From positions 451,324 through 515,323 of the forward strand of contig NZ_WQGO01000004.1 of the NCBI RefSeq assembly GCF_013034685.1: 64,000 nucleotides of DNA. Reading direction: 5' to 3'. A program made the translations under genes and the position numbers. The notes under the pieces were generated by a model. That model was not told where the DNA came from and ran no database searches. It saw only the letters and a program-made list of their open reading frames with translations. Source of the DNA: Ruegeria lacuscaerulensis (GTDB lineage: Bacteria > Pseudomonadota > Alphaproteobacteria > Rhodobacterales > Rhodobacteraceae). Positions 19,705-28,587 of the stretch are shown one piece after another; the first letter of the stretch is position 1; every line of letters starts with the position of its first letter.

Positions 19705-20213
19705 GAGGTGGTATCCCGCAATTTCCTGTATGCATGACGCATATCAGCATCCATCATCGCTTCAAGCACTTTACGAAACCCTGAAACGGCCTCGGGGCCC
19801 GCTTCCTTGTACGCCGCCCGCATCCGAACGCGCTGCGACTCGGACAATGTAGTCTCCAATTCTCGGCCTCTCTCTGTCAGAAATAGGTGCCTTTCACGTT
19901 TGTCCACGGTTCCCACCCGACTTTCGACCAATCCGTCGTCAATCAAGGTTCGCAACACCCGGTTCAGAGACTGTTTCGTCACGCCCAATATGGCCAGCAG
20001 ATTGTTCACCGTGGTTCCCGGAGCCCGGTTGATGAAATGAATGGCCCGGTGATGCGCGCGACCATAGGCCAGTTCGGACAGGATACGATCAGGGTCCGCC
20101 GTAAACCCGCGATACGCGAAAAACATCGCCTCAATCCCTTGCCGTAACTGCTCATCCGTCAGAAACAGCAGGCTTTCTCCGCCAAAGACCTGGGCGGGAC
20201 GGGTGTCGGACAT
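19701..20213 (-). CDS. petP: MarR-family regulator, PetP-like
   Basis: 170 residues with a winged-helix MarR core: helical dimer arm, then VNNLLAILGVTKQSLNRVLRT as recognition region and the wing DDGLVESRVGTVDKRERHLF. The start at 20213 (MSDTRPAQ) is chosen because GAGG lies six bases before it; an ATG 12 bases upstream is in frame. In R. capsulatus PetP is co-transcribed with PetR and required with it. A perfect ATGTCA-N7-TGACAT palindrome lies 33 bases upstream of the start and may be its own operator. The gene is divergent from ilvE. Confidence 0.85.
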   Translation of the reverse strand: MSDTRPAQVFGGESLLFLTDEQLRQGIEAMFFAYRGFTADPDRILSELAYGRAHHRAIHFINRAPGTTVNNLLAILGVTKQSLNRVLRTLIDDGLVESRVGTVDKRERHLFLTERGRELETTLSESQRVRMRAAYKEAGPEAVSGFRKVLEAMMDADMRHAYRKLRDTTS

Positions 20214-20245
20214 CTTGTGCCTCATTCGTTACTTGGGTCGAGTTT

Positions 20246-20264
20246 ATGTCAGCGTTATTGACAT
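20246..20264. promoter_or_regulatory. perfect palindrome ATGTCA-N7-TGACAT, candidate MarR (PetP) operator
   Basis: A 19-base site with 6-bp perfect arms in the petP/ilvE divergent region, 33 bases upstream of the petP start. MarR proteins bind palindromes of this size and usually control their own promoter. A second smaller palindrome (GTCCG-CTT-CGGAC, 20311-20323) lies nearer ilvE. Binding is inferred. Confidence 0.45.
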
Positions 20265-20372
20265 TCCAAGGGCAGACAGGTATCGAATCGCAGTTTTTGC
20301 GCAACATTATGTCCGCTTCGGACTTAAATAACGCAACAATCGGAAATTTCAGCCCGGTTCAGGAGGTTTCGC

Positions 20373-21239
20373 ATGTCGGGATATGATGATCGTGATGGTG
20401 TCATCTGGTTGGATGGCAAACTGGTGCCCTGGCGCGAGGCCAATGTACACATCCTGACCCATGCGATGCACTATGCGTCTTCGGTCTTTGAGGGCGAACG
20501 CGCCTATGGCGGCAAAATCTTCAAAAGCCGCGAACATTCCGAGCGTCTGATCGCCTCGGCCGAGGCTCTGGACATGCCAATGCCGTATTCGGTGGACGAT
20601 ATCGAGGCCGCCAAGGAAGAAACCCTGAAAGCCAGCGGACTGCAGGACGCCTATGTGCGCGTTCTGGTCTGGCGCGGCTCGGGTGAGGATATGGGCGTGG
20701 CCTCGGCCAAAAACCCGGTGCGGATGGCCGTGGCTGTCTGGCCTTGGGGCGCTTACTACGGCGACGCCAAGATGCAGGGTGCGAAGCTGGATATCGCAGA
20801 ATGGAAACGCCCCAGCCCCGAAACCATCCCGGTTCACGCAAAAGCGGCGGGTCTCTACATGATCTGCACCATCTCCAAGCACAAAGCCGAGGCCAAGGGA
20901 TGCTCGGATGCCTTGTTCATGGACTACAACGGCTATGTGGCCGAGGCTACCGGCGCCAATGTCTTCTTCGTCAAAGATGGTGAGGTTCACACCCCTCTAG
21001 CCGACTGCTTTTTGAACGGCATCACCCGCCAGACCGTCATTCAGATGCTGAAAGACAAGGGCATCACTGTCCACGAACGCCGCATCAAGCCCGAGGAAAT
21101 GGCCGAATTCGAACAATGCTGGCTGACCGGTACAGCGGCCGAGGTCACTCCGGTCGGGCAAATTGGCGATTATACGTTCGAGGTAGGCGACCTCACCCGC
21201 GAGATCGCCTCGGACTATGAGGCGTTGGTCCGCGCCTGA
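20373..21239 (+). CDS. ilvE: branched-chain amino acid aminotransferase
   Basis: 288 residues, fold-type IV PLP enzyme. The PLP Lys lies in ISKHKAEAKG near residue 170 and the GYVAEATGANVFFVKDG segment and TGTAAEVTPV near 250 bind cofactor phosphate and substrate. It interconverts leucine, isoleucine and valine with their keto acids. A strong AGGAGG is seven bases before the ATG. It stands alone, divergent from petP, and is followed by a clear terminator. Confidence 0.93.
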   Translation: MSGYDDRDGVIWLDGKLVPWREANVHILTHAMHYASSVFEGERAYGGKIFKSREHSERLIASAEALDMPMPYSVDDIEAAKEETLKASGLQDAYVRVLVWRGSGEDMGVASAKNPVRMAVAVWPWGAYYGDAKMQGAKLDIAEWKRPSPETIPVHAKAAGLYMICTISKHKAEAKGCSDALFMDYNGYVAEATGANVFFVKDGEVHTPLADCFLNGITRQTVIQMLKDKGITVHERRIKPEEMAEFEQCWLTGTAAEVTPVGQIGDYTFEVGDLTREIASDYEALVRA

Positions 21240-21263
21240 TCCCAAACAACCAATTCTAACGAA

Positions 21264-21290
21264 CCCCCGCGGATCCGCGGGGTTTTCTTT
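21264..21290 (+). terminator. rho-independent terminator after ilvE
   Basis: The 18-base perfect palindrome CCCCGCGGATCCGCGGGG (21265-21282) is followed by TTTTCTTT, 25 bases after the ilvE stop. Confidence 0.9.
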
Positions 21291-21309
21291 TGCCAAACGT
21301 GCGGGACTT

Positions 21310-21323
21310 ATTGCAGATCGTTC
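21310..21323 (+). promoter_or_regulatory. 14-base motif ATTGCAGATCGTTC, candidate AraC operator (left copy)
   Basis: It lies 42 bases before the start of the AraC regulator gene. An exact inverted copy lies just past that gene, upstream of the next one. A paired exact 14-mer flanking a regulator suggests its binding site; this is inferred. Confidence 0.5.
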
Positions 21324-21364
21324 GAACCCATGGATGTATGCGCATAATCGTTTAGGTTAAGCAT

Positions 21365-22315
21365 ATGTTAGACCTGCTCAGCGATATCCTCACGCGCCTG
21401 TCCCTAAAAGGCACGTTCTACTTCCGCACATCGTTCACGCCGCCCTTTGGCGTCCAGGTGCCAGCCTTCGAAAACGTGGCCCGGTTTCACTTTGTACAGC
21501 GGGGCGAGCTGAAGGTGCATGTCTCGACCACTGGCGAAACACTGCGGCTACGGCAAGGCGACCTGATCCTGATCCCGCACGGGTCCGCGCATGCTCTGCT
21601 CTGCAATGAGGTTAAACCGCTGGACGCTTTGCCTTTGGAAGAGGTGCTGGAAAAATCCGGCTACCAAGGCGACGGCGTTCTGGTCTATGGCGGCGAGGAC
21701 AAAAGCCGGGATACGCAGCTGATCTGCGGGCATTTCTCGTTCACCGGCCCGCCGGGGCGGCAGGGCACGGGACATATGCTAATCGACCGGCTGCCCCCCT
21801 ATATCCTGATCGAGAACTACGGCGAAGAGGCCGGAGCCTGGATCGAATCGACCCTGCGCATGATCGGGTCCGAGGTCAGCGGCGCCCGCATTGGCGGCGA
21901 TCTGATTGCGCTGAAACTATCCGAAGTGCTGTTTGCCCAAGCCATCCGCGCCCATCTGGAACATCAAAGCCCCAGCGAATCTGCCTTGGCTGGGTTTGCT
22001 GATCCCCGCGTGTCACGCGCGCTGACAGCTTTCCACCAGTCTCCGGCGCAGGACTGGAGCGTCGAGTTGCTGGCCCGCGAGGCCGGGATGTCACGCACGG
22101 CCTTTGCCCAATTATTCGCCGAAAAGATGGGCACGACTCCGATGCAATACCTGACCGACTGGCGCATGCAGATCGCCTGCCATGGTCTGACCGAAAGCCG
22201 CTGGAACGTCGCGGACGCAGCCGCCGAAGTGGGCTATGCGTCCGAGGCCGCATTCTCGCGCGTGTTTAAAAAACAGGTCGGTCTGTCCCCGGCAGCTTAT
22301 CGAGCCATGCACTGA
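21365..22315 (+). CDS. AraC-family regulator with N-terminal cupin domain
   Basis: 316 residues. The first ~170 form a cupin sensor domain of the AraC_binding_2/cupin_6 kind (FHFVQRGELKVHV, LRQGDLILIPHGSAHAL, CGHFSFTG). Residues about 215-312 form the AraC DNA-binding domain, with helix-turn-helix motifs at WSVELLAREAGMSRTAF and VADAAAEVGYASEAAFSRVF and the usual KKQVGLSPAAYR ending. Its effector is unknown. Relatives often control a neighbouring transporter, oxidoreductase or small membrane gene. The exact 14-base repeat on either side of the gene points to control of itself and the SPW-type gene downstream. Confidence 0.9.
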   Translation: MLDLLSDILTRLSLKGTFYFRTSFTPPFGVQVPAFENVARFHFVQRGELKVHVSTTGETLRLRQGDLILIPHGSAHALLCNEVKPLDALPLEEVLEKSGYQGDGVLVYGGEDKSRDTQLICGHFSFTGPPGRQGTGHMLIDRLPPYILIENYGEEAGAWIESTLRMIGSEVSGARIGGDLIALKLSEVLFAQAIRAHLEHQSPSESALAGFADPRVSRALTAFHQSPAQDWSVELLAREAGMSRTAFAQLFAEKMGTTPMQYLTDWRMQIACHGLTESRWNVADAAAEVGYASEAAFSRVFKKQVGLSPAAYRAMH

Positions 22316-22329
22316 AGCGACGATTTTTT

Positions 22330-22343
22330 GAACGATCTGCAAT
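22330..22343 (-). promoter_or_regulatory. 14-base motif, inverted copy of the 21310 site (GAACGATCTGCAAT on the plus strand)
   Basis: It is the exact reverse complement of 21310-21323 and lies 83 bases upstream of the SPW-type gene. It fits an AraC binding site in the promoter of a target gene. Confidence 0.5.
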
Positions 22344-22425
22344 ATCATGCGAACGAGCCGGACTGATACGTTCGGGGTTACTGATCTAACTTGGACTCAT
22401 ACCAAGCTAAGGAAAGGAACCTTCC

Positions 22426-22791
22426 ATGTCTGCCCGTTTCGTGACCCGCAACATTCACGCCTATCTGGATTACCCCGTTGCCATTGCGCTGATGACCTTG
22501 CCATTCATACTGGGTCTAGGCCAATCCAACCCGCTGGCGCTGTGGCTGTCGGTCGTGACCGGCGTCGCCGCATTTGTGCTGACCGTGCTGACCGATCACC
22601 ATCTGGGGATTTGGCGTGTGCTGCCCTATAAACTGCACCTGACAGTCGATCTTCTGGTCGGGCTGACCTTCCTTGCTGCGCCCAGCCTGCTTGGATTTTC
22701 CGGCCTGGATGCGGTATTCTACTGGGTGAACGGTGCGGCAGTTGTTGTGGTGATCGCACTCAGCGCGCCGGAACAGGACGTCACGGCCTAA
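22426..22791 (+). CDS. SPW-repeat-like four-helix membrane protein
   Basis: 121 residues with four predicted membrane helices (about residues 17-33, 38-57, 70-88, 95-113). The segments LPFILGLG and AAPSLLGFSGLDAVFYWVNG resemble the two repeats of the SPW family, small membrane proteins of unknown role. The ATG follows AAGGAA at good spacing. It probably depends on the AraC regulator upstream, since one of the two 14-base sites is in its promoter region. Confidence 0.75.
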   Translation: MSARFVTRNIHAYLDYPVAIALMTLPFILGLGQSNPLALWLSVVTGVAAFVLTVLTDHHLGIWRVLPYKLHLTVDLLVGLTFLAAPSLLGFSGLDAVFYWVNGAAVVVVIALSAPEQDVTA

Positions 22792-22841
22792 GCACCTTGT
22801 CCACAAGTGTCACAATATCATCGTGATACTTTCAAAAAACT

Positions 22842-22870
22842 GAGCCGCTTGTTTTACAAACAGGCGGCTC
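22842..22870 (-). other. 13-bp hairpin with a T-run on the minus strand, before phoD
   Basis: GAGCCGCTTGTTT pairs with AAACAGGCGGCTC (one G-T pair) around a three-base loop. On the minus strand it is followed by AGTTTTTTG, the form of a rho-independent terminator, yet no minus-strand gene ends here. On the plus strand it sits in the leader of phoD without a T-run. Confidence 0.5.
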
Positions 22871-22924
22871 ACTGCCGCTCACCAATCGCGTGGTCCCTAA
22901 GGACCACCAGACAGGAGAGCCCAA

Positions 22925-24493
22925 ATGACCCGAATCCTACGCCCCAATCGCCGAGCCTTTCTGGCCGGCAGCACCGCCTTCGCCGCATCACTGTCCATGC
23001 CAGCCATCAGCCGCGCATCCTCGCGCCCGGTTTTCACCCACGGCGTTCAGTCGGGTGATGTTGACACCACCTCGGGTATGATCTGGACTCGCACCGATCG
23101 ACCGGCTCGCGTGATGATGGAAGTGTCCACCACCGAGAGCTTTACTGATGCGCGCAAGCTGACCCCGATGGATGCAATCCCCAACAGCGATTTAGCCGTC
23201 AAGCGACTGGTCGACGGGTTGCCGTCGGATCAGGACATCTTCTATCGGTTTACCGCAGCGGATCTACACGACATTAGCACCATATCAGAGCCTATTATTG
23301 GCCAATTTCGCACTGCACCGACCTCACGCCGGAATATCCGCTTTGCCTGGTCGGGCGATACCGCTGGGCAGGGTTGGGGCATCGACGACGAAGGGATGCG
23401 CACCTACGCCACCATGGCGCAGCACAAGCCCGATTTCTTCATCCACTCGGGCGACACGATTTATGCCGATGGTCCGATGCAGGATGAGGTCGTCAAAGAT
23501 GATAAACTGATCTGGAAAAACACCACCCTGATCGACGAGAAACGCAAAGTGGCTGAAACGCTGGACGAATTCCGTGGTCAGTGGAAATACAACTTGATGG
23601 ACGAGCATGTGCGCACTATGAACGCCGTCTGCCCGACCTTCTTTCAGTGGGATGACCATGAGGTCGTGAACAACTGGTCGGATGCGAAAGACCTGATCTC
23701 GGACGACCGCTATTCTGAGAAATCGGTGCACGTGCTGCAATCCCGCGCTGCCCGTGCCTTCCACGAAATGACACCGCTGCGCATCACCCCGGCCGAGCCG
23801 GGGCGGGTGTATCGCAAGATCGCATATGGTCCAATGCTGGACGTGTTCTTTTTGGACCTACGCAGCTATCGCGGGCCGAACGGGGCCTCGATGGAGGATG
23901 AGATCACTGATCAGTCCCGCATTCTGGGGGCCGAGCAACTGGCTTGGCTGAAACGGGAACTGGCCGCGTCCGAGGCGACGTGGAAGGTTATCGCATCCGA
24001 CATGCCAATCGGTCTGATCGTCTGGGACAACTGGCGGGAACAAGCCGGGGCCGAAGCCATCGCAAACGGTGATAGCGGCCCCGCCAAAGGGCGCGAGTTG
24101 GAGATTGCCGAACTGCTGCAATTTATCAAAACCGCCGGGATCACCAATACGGTCTGGTTTACCGCTGACGTTCACTATACCGCCGCGCACTATTACGACC
24201 CTAACAAAGCGCAATTCCAGGATTTTGAGCCGTTCTGGGAATTCGTCTCGGGCCCGCTGCATGCCGGAACTTTTGGGCCGAACGCCTTGGATGGGACCTT
24301 CGGCCCCGAGGTCAAATTCGTCAAAGCCCCGGCCGAGGGACAAGGTGTCAATCTACCCCCCAGCGCCGGTCTGCAGTTCTTTGGATTGGTGGATATCGAC
24401 GGAGCCACCGAGCAGATGACAGTGCGTCTGATGGACCGCGCCGATACCGAGCTGTGGTCGATCACGCTGGACCCAAAGTCTCGCGCAATTTAA
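22925..24493 (+). CDS. phoD: alkaline phosphatase D (PhoD family), Tat-exported
   Basis: 522 residues. The N-terminus is a twin-arginine signal (NRRAFLAGSTAFAASLSMPA), so it is exported folded to the periplasm. Family marks follow: FTHGVQSGDVDTTSGMIWTR (N-terminal beta domain), WSGDTAGQG, HSGDTIYADG, WDDHEVVNNW and FTADVHYTAAHYYDP, which supply Asp, Asn and His ligands of the calcium/iron centre. It hydrolyses phosphate mono- and diesters for phosphorus scavenging. CAGGAGA precedes the ATG. It ends convergently with cobO across a hairpin. Confidence 0.93.
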   Translation: MTRILRPNRRAFLAGSTAFAASLSMPAISRASSRPVFTHGVQSGDVDTTSGMIWTRTDRPARVMMEVSTTESFTDARKLTPMDAIPNSDLAVKRLVDGLPSDQDIFYRFTAADLHDISTISEPIIGQFRTAPTSRRNIRFAWSGDTAGQGWGIDDEGMRTYATMAQHKPDFFIHSGDTIYADGPMQDEVVKDDKLIWKNTTLIDEKRKVAETLDEFRGQWKYNLMDEHVRTMNAVCPTFFQWDDHEVVNNWSDAKDLISDDRYSEKSVHVLQSRAARAFHEMTPLRITPAEPGRVYRKIAYGPMLDVFFLDLRSYRGPNGASMEDEITDQSRILGAEQLAWLKRELAASEATWKVIASDMPIGLIVWDNWREQAGAEAIANGDSGPAKGRELEIAELLQFIKTAGITNTVWFTADVHYTAAHYYDPNKAQFQDFEPFWEFVSGPLHAGTFGPNALDGTFGPEVKFVKAPAEGQGVNLPPSAGLQFFGLVDIDGATEQMTVRLMDRADTELWSITLDPKSRAI

Positions 24494-24500
24494 TGGGATC

Positions 24501-24533
24501 AGAGCGCCCCAGACTTATGATCAGGGGCGCTCT
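24501..24533. terminator. bidirectional hairpin between phoD and cobO
   Basis: A 10-bp perfect stem, AGAGCGCCCC with GGGGCGCTCT, around a 13-base loop, seven bases after the phoD stop and before the convergent cobO stop. It lacks a long T-run on either side, so termination strength is uncertain. Confidence 0.6.
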
Positions 24534-24546
24534 GTCATTCCAACAC

Positions 24547-25146
24547 TTAAAAATCCACGCCGCGCTGGGCTTTGATACCAGCTTGGAACGGGTGTTTCTC
24601 TTCCGTCATTTCGGTGACAAGATCTGCATAGTCACGCAGCGCCTGCGGCGCGTCGCGGCCCGTAAGAAACACGCTGGTTTTGTCCGAGCGTGCATTCAGC
24701 CCATCAATGACCTGCTCGACCGACAGATACTCGTACCGAAGGGCAATGTTGATCTCGTCCAATACCACCAGGTCATAGTGCCCGCTGGCCATCAGGTCAC
24801 ACGCCTTGCCAAAGGCGGCGTTGGCCGCGGCGATGTCACGCTCTCGGTCCTGCGTGTCCCAGGTAAAGCCCTCGCCCATTGTGTGCCATGTGACCAGATC
24901 GCGTTCTTCAAAGAAACGCCGCTCACCCGTTTTCCACTTACCCTTGATGAACTGCACAACGGCAACTTTCTGGCCCCAGCCCAGCGCCCGAATGACCACA
25001 CCAAACGCAGCCGAGGATTTACCCTTGCCCTTGCCGGTATTGATCAGGACCAACCCGCGCTCGGGGTCTACGGCCTCGGAGACTTTCTTGCGGTGCTGGG
25101 CCTGCACCTTCTGCATCTTTTCCTTGTGATCCTGCGCATCACTCAT
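24547..25146 (-). CDS. cobO: cob(I)yrinic acid a,c-diamide adenosyltransferase
   Basis: 199 residues with a P-loop NTPase core: NTGKGKGKSSAAFG near residue 38, then VVQFIKGKWKTGER and VVLDEINIALRYEYL. It adenosylates corrinoids with ATP in cobalamin synthesis and salvage. The start at 25146 (MSDAQDHKEKM) is favoured over a Met ten residues upstream because AAGGAAAGG precedes it. It stands alone on the minus strand, with no other cobalamin gene in view and no cobalamin riboswitch found in the short gap upstream. Confidence 0.93.
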   Translation of the reverse strand: MSDAQDHKEKMQKVQAQHRKKVSEAVDPERGLVLINTGKGKGKSSAAFGVVIRALGWGQKVAVVQFIKGKWKTGERRFFEERDLVTWHTMGEGFTWDTQDRERDIAAANAAFGKACDLMASGHYDLVVLDEINIALRYEYLSVEQVIDGLNARSDKTSVFLTGRDAPQALRDYADLVTEMTEEKHPFQAGIKAQRGVDF

Positions 25147-25204
25147 GGTGGGAACCTTTCCTTGTGTTGCGCCCAACCTAGGTGAAGTTCGCGAAAGGTA
25201 AAGA

Positions 25205-26140
25205 TCAGCCTTTGGGATCCGTGACTGAACGCGCTTTTGCCCGCTCCAGCCCCAGTTGCCGTTCGCGCAGGATCACCACCACATTTCCCGCGATAACCAA
25301 CGCTGCCCCACCCAACATGACCAAAGTCGGCAGCTCGTCGAACCAGACATAGCCGATGACCACCGCAAACAGCATCGTGGTATAGTCATAAGGTGCCAGC
25401 ATCGAGGCTTGCGCGAACTTGTAGGACGTCGTGACCAATATCTGTGCAACCCCTCCTGTCAGCCCTACAAGTGCCAATATTAGGGTCTGTTCAAGCGTGG
25501 GCGCGGTCCATCCCCAAAATGCCGTCAAGGCGGACAGCAGCGTTGCCGTAACAGAAAAGTAAAAGGCCACGGCGGCGGGGTGATCGACCTGAACCAGTTG
25601 TCGGATATGGATTTGCACGAATCCTCGCGCCATCGTGGCAACCAGAACGCATAGCGCGCCGAGGGTTGCCGTGCTTTCCATGTTGTTGCCGCCCAGCCGG
25701 GGCCAGATCATGATCAGAACGCCCAGCAGCCCAAGGCCGACAGCACCGATACGGATCATGCGAATGCGCTCACCCAGAATGACGGCCGCCAGAATCAGCG
25801 TGAAGATCGGCGTGGCGTAGCCAATGGCCGTGACCTCGGGCAGAGGCAGCAGGGCCAGCCCCGTAAAGGTCAGCCCCATGGCCGAAGTTCCCAGAACACC
25901 GCGCCAGACGTGGCCCATCGGCTTTCGGGTGATCAACCCTTGCGCCAGCTCTCCACGCCAAAGCAGCCAGCCAATGATCACAGGGATGGCAAAGAGCGAG
26001 CGGAAAAAGACCATCTCGCCCGGCGGGAACGTATCCGACAGCGCTTTAACCAATGCGGCCATAGCCGTGAACAGGAACAATGCGCCCAGCTTCAGACCCA
26101 CCGCCAGGGCGGGTCGATGCGATGTTAAGGATTTTGCCAT
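25205..26140 (-). CDS. DMT-superfamily (EamA) transporter
   Basis: 311 residues with ten hydrophobic segments arranged as two EamA repeats; GAVGLGLLGVLIMIWPRL closes the first and PTLVMLGGAALVIAGNVVVIL the second. Such proteins export metabolites or amino acids from the cytoplasm; the substrate is unknown. It lies 32 bases after the HD-domain gene on the same strand and may be co-transcribed with it and aroC. Confidence 0.87.
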   Translation of the reverse strand: MAKSLTSHRPALAVGLKLGALFLFTAMAALVKALSDTFPPGEMVFFRSLFAIPVIIGWLLWRGELAQGLITRKPMGHVWRGVLGTSAMGLTFTGLALLPLPEVTAIGYATPIFTLILAAVILGERIRMIRIGAVGLGLLGVLIMIWPRLGGNNMESTATLGALCVLVATMARGFVQIHIRQLVQVDHPAAVAFYFSVTATLLSALTAFWGWTAPTLEQTLILALVGLTGGVAQILVTTSYKFAQASMLAPYDYTTMLFAVVIGYVWFDELPTLVMLGGAALVIAGNVVVILRERQLGLERAKARSVTDPKG

Positions 26141-26172
26141 GGGCCGGACCCTGCGCCTTTAACGGGCAAAGA

Positions 26173-26847
26173 TCAACCGGTCGCGTCGCCGTTTATCCAC
26201 GTCCGCGGCAGGTCACTGCCGATTTCCTCGGCGAATTCGTGCAGAAAACGGATCATACGCGCGGTCCTTGCTTTTGCGATCTGCCGCCCGGTTTCAGTCA
26301 GCATGTCATCAGACAGACTCAGCAGCTTCACTTTCCAATGGTCGAGCGAATAGTGCAGATCATCCAGCGCGCGATCAGCCGCAAAGGGGTCGGCTGCATC
26401 ATAGAGCGTGCGCCCCAAGGCACCCGACACCGAGAAGTTCCGTGCAATCCCGATGGCGCCCAGCGCATCCAGCCTGTCGGCATCACGCAGGATGCGTGCC
26501 TCGGACGTCTCGGGCGGGATATTGGCCGAGAAGCTATGTGCCTCAATGGCATGTTTGGTGGCGTCAACCTGGGCGCAGCTAAAGCCGAATCCACTCAGAA
26601 TAGGCACTGATTCCGATGCGGACTTGCGCGAAGCCAGATGGCGATCTGGGTCATCTTTTGGCAAGTTGACCAGATCGTGCAGATAGCTGGCGGCAAGTAG
26701 GACGGTCATGTCAGTCTGGTCATCGGAAATGGCCCGAGCGTTTACCCAGACGCGGTCCAAATGGGCCAGATCATGGGCCGGGTCCGTTTCCATGCGTTGC
26801 GCCACGACAGCGCGCAGGCGGCTACGCAGGTCAGCCGATATGTCCAC
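26173..26847 (-). CDS. HD-domain phosphohydrolase
   Basis: 224 residues. The metal-binding HD signature is [13 protein letters not shown] near residue 20 and [11 protein letters not shown] near 50, with [15 protein letters not shown] near 120. This matches the YedJ-like group of HD phosphohydrolases. The natural substrate is unknown. Its start overlaps the aroC stop region by 17 bases, so it is translated from the aroC transcript. Confidence 0.87.
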   Translation of the reverse strand: MDISADLRSRLRAVVAQRMETDPAHDLAHLDRVWVNARAISDDQTDMTVLLAASYLHDLVNLPKDDPDRHLASRKSASESVPILSGFGFSCAQVDATKHAIEAHSFSANIPPETSEARILRDADRLDALGAIGIARNFSVSGALGRTLYDAADPFAADRALDDLHYSLDHWKVKLLSLSDDMLTETGRQIAKARTARMIRFLHEFAEEIGSDLPRTWINGDATG

Positions 26848-27931
26848 GGTTTTCTCCGATCTGACCGCGATGCAGCAGCAGGTGGTCTAGGATCACGCAG
26901 GCCATCATCGCCTCACCCACCGGTACCGCGCGGATACCGACGCAGGGGTCGTGGCGGCCTTTGGTGATGATCTCGGTCTCCTCACCCGATTTAGTGATCG
27001 TCTTGCGCGTGGTCAGGATGGATGAAGTCGGCTTTACCGCAAACCGCACTACGATGTCCTGCCCGGTCGAGATGCCGCCCAGAATACCGCCCGCGTGGTT
27101 GGAGCTGTATTGCGGGCCGTTCTGCCCCATGAAAATCTCATCGGCGTTGGACTCACCTGTCAGTTCGGCGGCGGCCATGCCTTCGCCTATCTCGACACCT
27201 TTGACGGCATTGATCGACATCATTGCGGCTGCGAGATCAGTGTCTAACTTGGCATAAATCGGAGCGCCCAGCCCAGCGGGGACGCCCCGCGCGACGACTT
27301 CGACCACAGCGCCAACCGAGTTTCCGGATTTGCGCAGGTCATCCAGATAGGCGGCCCAGTCGTCGGCGGCTTGGGCGTCAGGTGTCCAGAACGGGTTCTG
27401 TTCGATCTGCGACCAGTCGAAGTTGGCGCGGTCGATTTTATGTGGGCCGATCTGGGTCATATAGCCGGTGATTTGCACATTGGGCGCGATCTGTTTGATC
27501 GCTTCACGCGCCAGCCCTCCGGCCGCGACGCGCGATGCGGTTTCACGGGCCGAGCTGCGCCCGCCGCCGCGATAGTCGCGGATGCCGTATTTCTGCCAGT
27601 AGGTGATATCGGCATGTCCCGGACGGAACTTGTCGATGATGTCGCCGTAGTCCTTGGAGCGCTGGTCGGTGTTCTCAATCATCAGCTGAACGGGCGTGCC
27701 GGTGGTTTGACCTTCGAACACACCGGACAAGATTTTCACCTGATCGGGCTCGCGGCGCTGGGTGGTGAACTTATTCTGCCCGGGTTTGCGCTTGTCCAGC
27801 CAGTGCTGGATCATGGCTTCGTCGATGGCGACACCCGGAGGGCAACCATCCACCGTGGCGCCCAAGGCGGGGCCATGGCTTTCACCCCAGGTGGTAACGC
27901 GGAAGAGGTGTCCAAAGCTGTTCATCGACAT
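26831..27931 (-). CDS. aroC: chorismate synthase
   Basis: 366 residues, full length. It converts 5-enolpyruvylshikimate 3-phosphate to chorismate using reduced FMN. The three family signatures are visible: [18 protein letters not shown] near residue 17, [19 protein letters not shown] near 130 and [17 protein letters not shown] near 330. It heads a minus-strand run with the HD protein and possibly the DMT exporter. The neighbouring lumazine synthase supplies the FMN branch, though that link may be chance. Confidence 0.97.
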   Translation of the reverse strand: MSMNSFGHLFRVTTWGESHGPALGATVDGCPPGVAIDEAMIQHWLDKRKPGQNKFTTQRREPDQVKILSGVFEGQTTGTPVQLMIENTDQRSKDYGDIIDKFRPGHADITYWQKYGIRDYRGGGRSSARETASRVAAGGLAREAIKQIAPNVQITGYMTQIGPHKIDRANFDWSQIEQNPFWTPDAQAADDWAAYLDDLRKSGNSVGAVVEVVARGVPAGLGAPIYAKLDTDLAAAMMSINAVKGVEIGEGMAAAELTGESNADEIFMGQNGPQYSSNHAGGILGGISTGQDIVVRFAVKPTSSILTTRKTITKSGEETEIITKGRHDPCVGIRAVPVGEAMMACVILDHLLLHRGQIGENRGHIG

Positions 27932-28010
27932 GGGGCATGCTCCTTTAGAAATCGTGATTAGCGGGGAGTGTCTTTGGCCTCAAGCGGATTTGCATGCGGA
28001 AAGTGGGGAA

Positions 28011-28070
28011 GGGGGCGCTGCCCCCGTCGCACGGGTGCGACTCCCCCGAGGTATTTTTGAACAGAAGAAG
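28011..28070 (+). repeat. two-hairpin repeat element, copy B
   Basis: Hairpin 1 is GGGGGCGCTGCCCCC (28011-28025), hairpin 2 is GTCGCA-CGGG-TGCGAC (28026-28041), then the tail CCCCGAGGTATTTTTGAACA and GAAGAAGG. It lies between the aroC start and the ribH stop, so it may also end ribH transcription on the minus strand. Confidence 0.6.
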
Positions 28071-28072
28071 GA

Positions 28073-28513
28073 TCAGGCCGCTTGTACGATTGTGGTGCGG
28101 GTTTTTGAGATTGTCAGAGCCGCCTGGGCGGCCTCGCGGCCTTTTTCGACGAAATGGGCGCGGTAGATGGCGTTGTGATGGTCGGTTTCCTGATATTGGT
28201 GAGGGGTCAGCGAGACCGACAGGACCGGCACGCCCGTGTCCATCCCCGCGCGCATCAACCCGTCGACCACCGCCTGCGCCACGAAATCATGCCGGTAGAT
28301 ACCGCCATCCACTACAAAGGCGGCGCAGGCGACGGCCGCATAGCGCCCGGTTTGCGCCAGGTCGCGGGCCAGCAGGGGCATTTCGAACGCACCAGGGACA
28401 TCGTAGACGTCTATCTGGTCGGCGGGAATAAGCTGTTGGAATCCTTCCAGCGCCTGATCGACAATATCGGAATGCCAGTTGGCTTTGACGAAAGCATAGC
28501 GGGTGTGTGTCAT
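28073..28513 (-). CDS. ribH: 6,7-dimethyl-8-ribityllumazine synthase, type II
   Basis: 146 residues. It joins the pyrimidine and butanone phosphate precursors in the next-to-last step of riboflavin synthesis. FVKANWHSDIVDQA, DVPGAFEMPLLA, GGIYRHDFVAQAV and SVSLTPHQY match the RibH2 form known from Brucella and Mesorhizobium, rather than the RibH1 form found beside ribD/ribE/nusB. An FMN riboswitch lies in its 5' leader, again as known for ribH2. GGAG precedes the ATG at good spacing. No other riboflavin gene is in the window, which supports a second, separately controlled copy. Confidence 0.93.
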   Translation of the reverse strand: MTHTRYAFVKANWHSDIVDQALEGFQQLIPADQIDVYDVPGAFEMPLLARDLAQTGRYAAVACAAFVVDGGIYRHDFVAQAVVDGLMRAGMDTGVPVLSVSLTPHQYQETDHHNAIYRAHFVEKGREAAQAALTISKTRTTIVQAA

Positions 28514-28587
28514 TTGTGATCTCCTACGTAAACAGACACGTCACCCAAGGCGATCACGAGCAGCCGCGCCGGGTGGCACGCTGCACG

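Noticed and set aside
22797..22813. TTGTCC and GTGTCAC before phoD as a possible Pho box
   Set aside because: The two half-sites are spaced 10 rather than 11 bases and match the consensus weakly.
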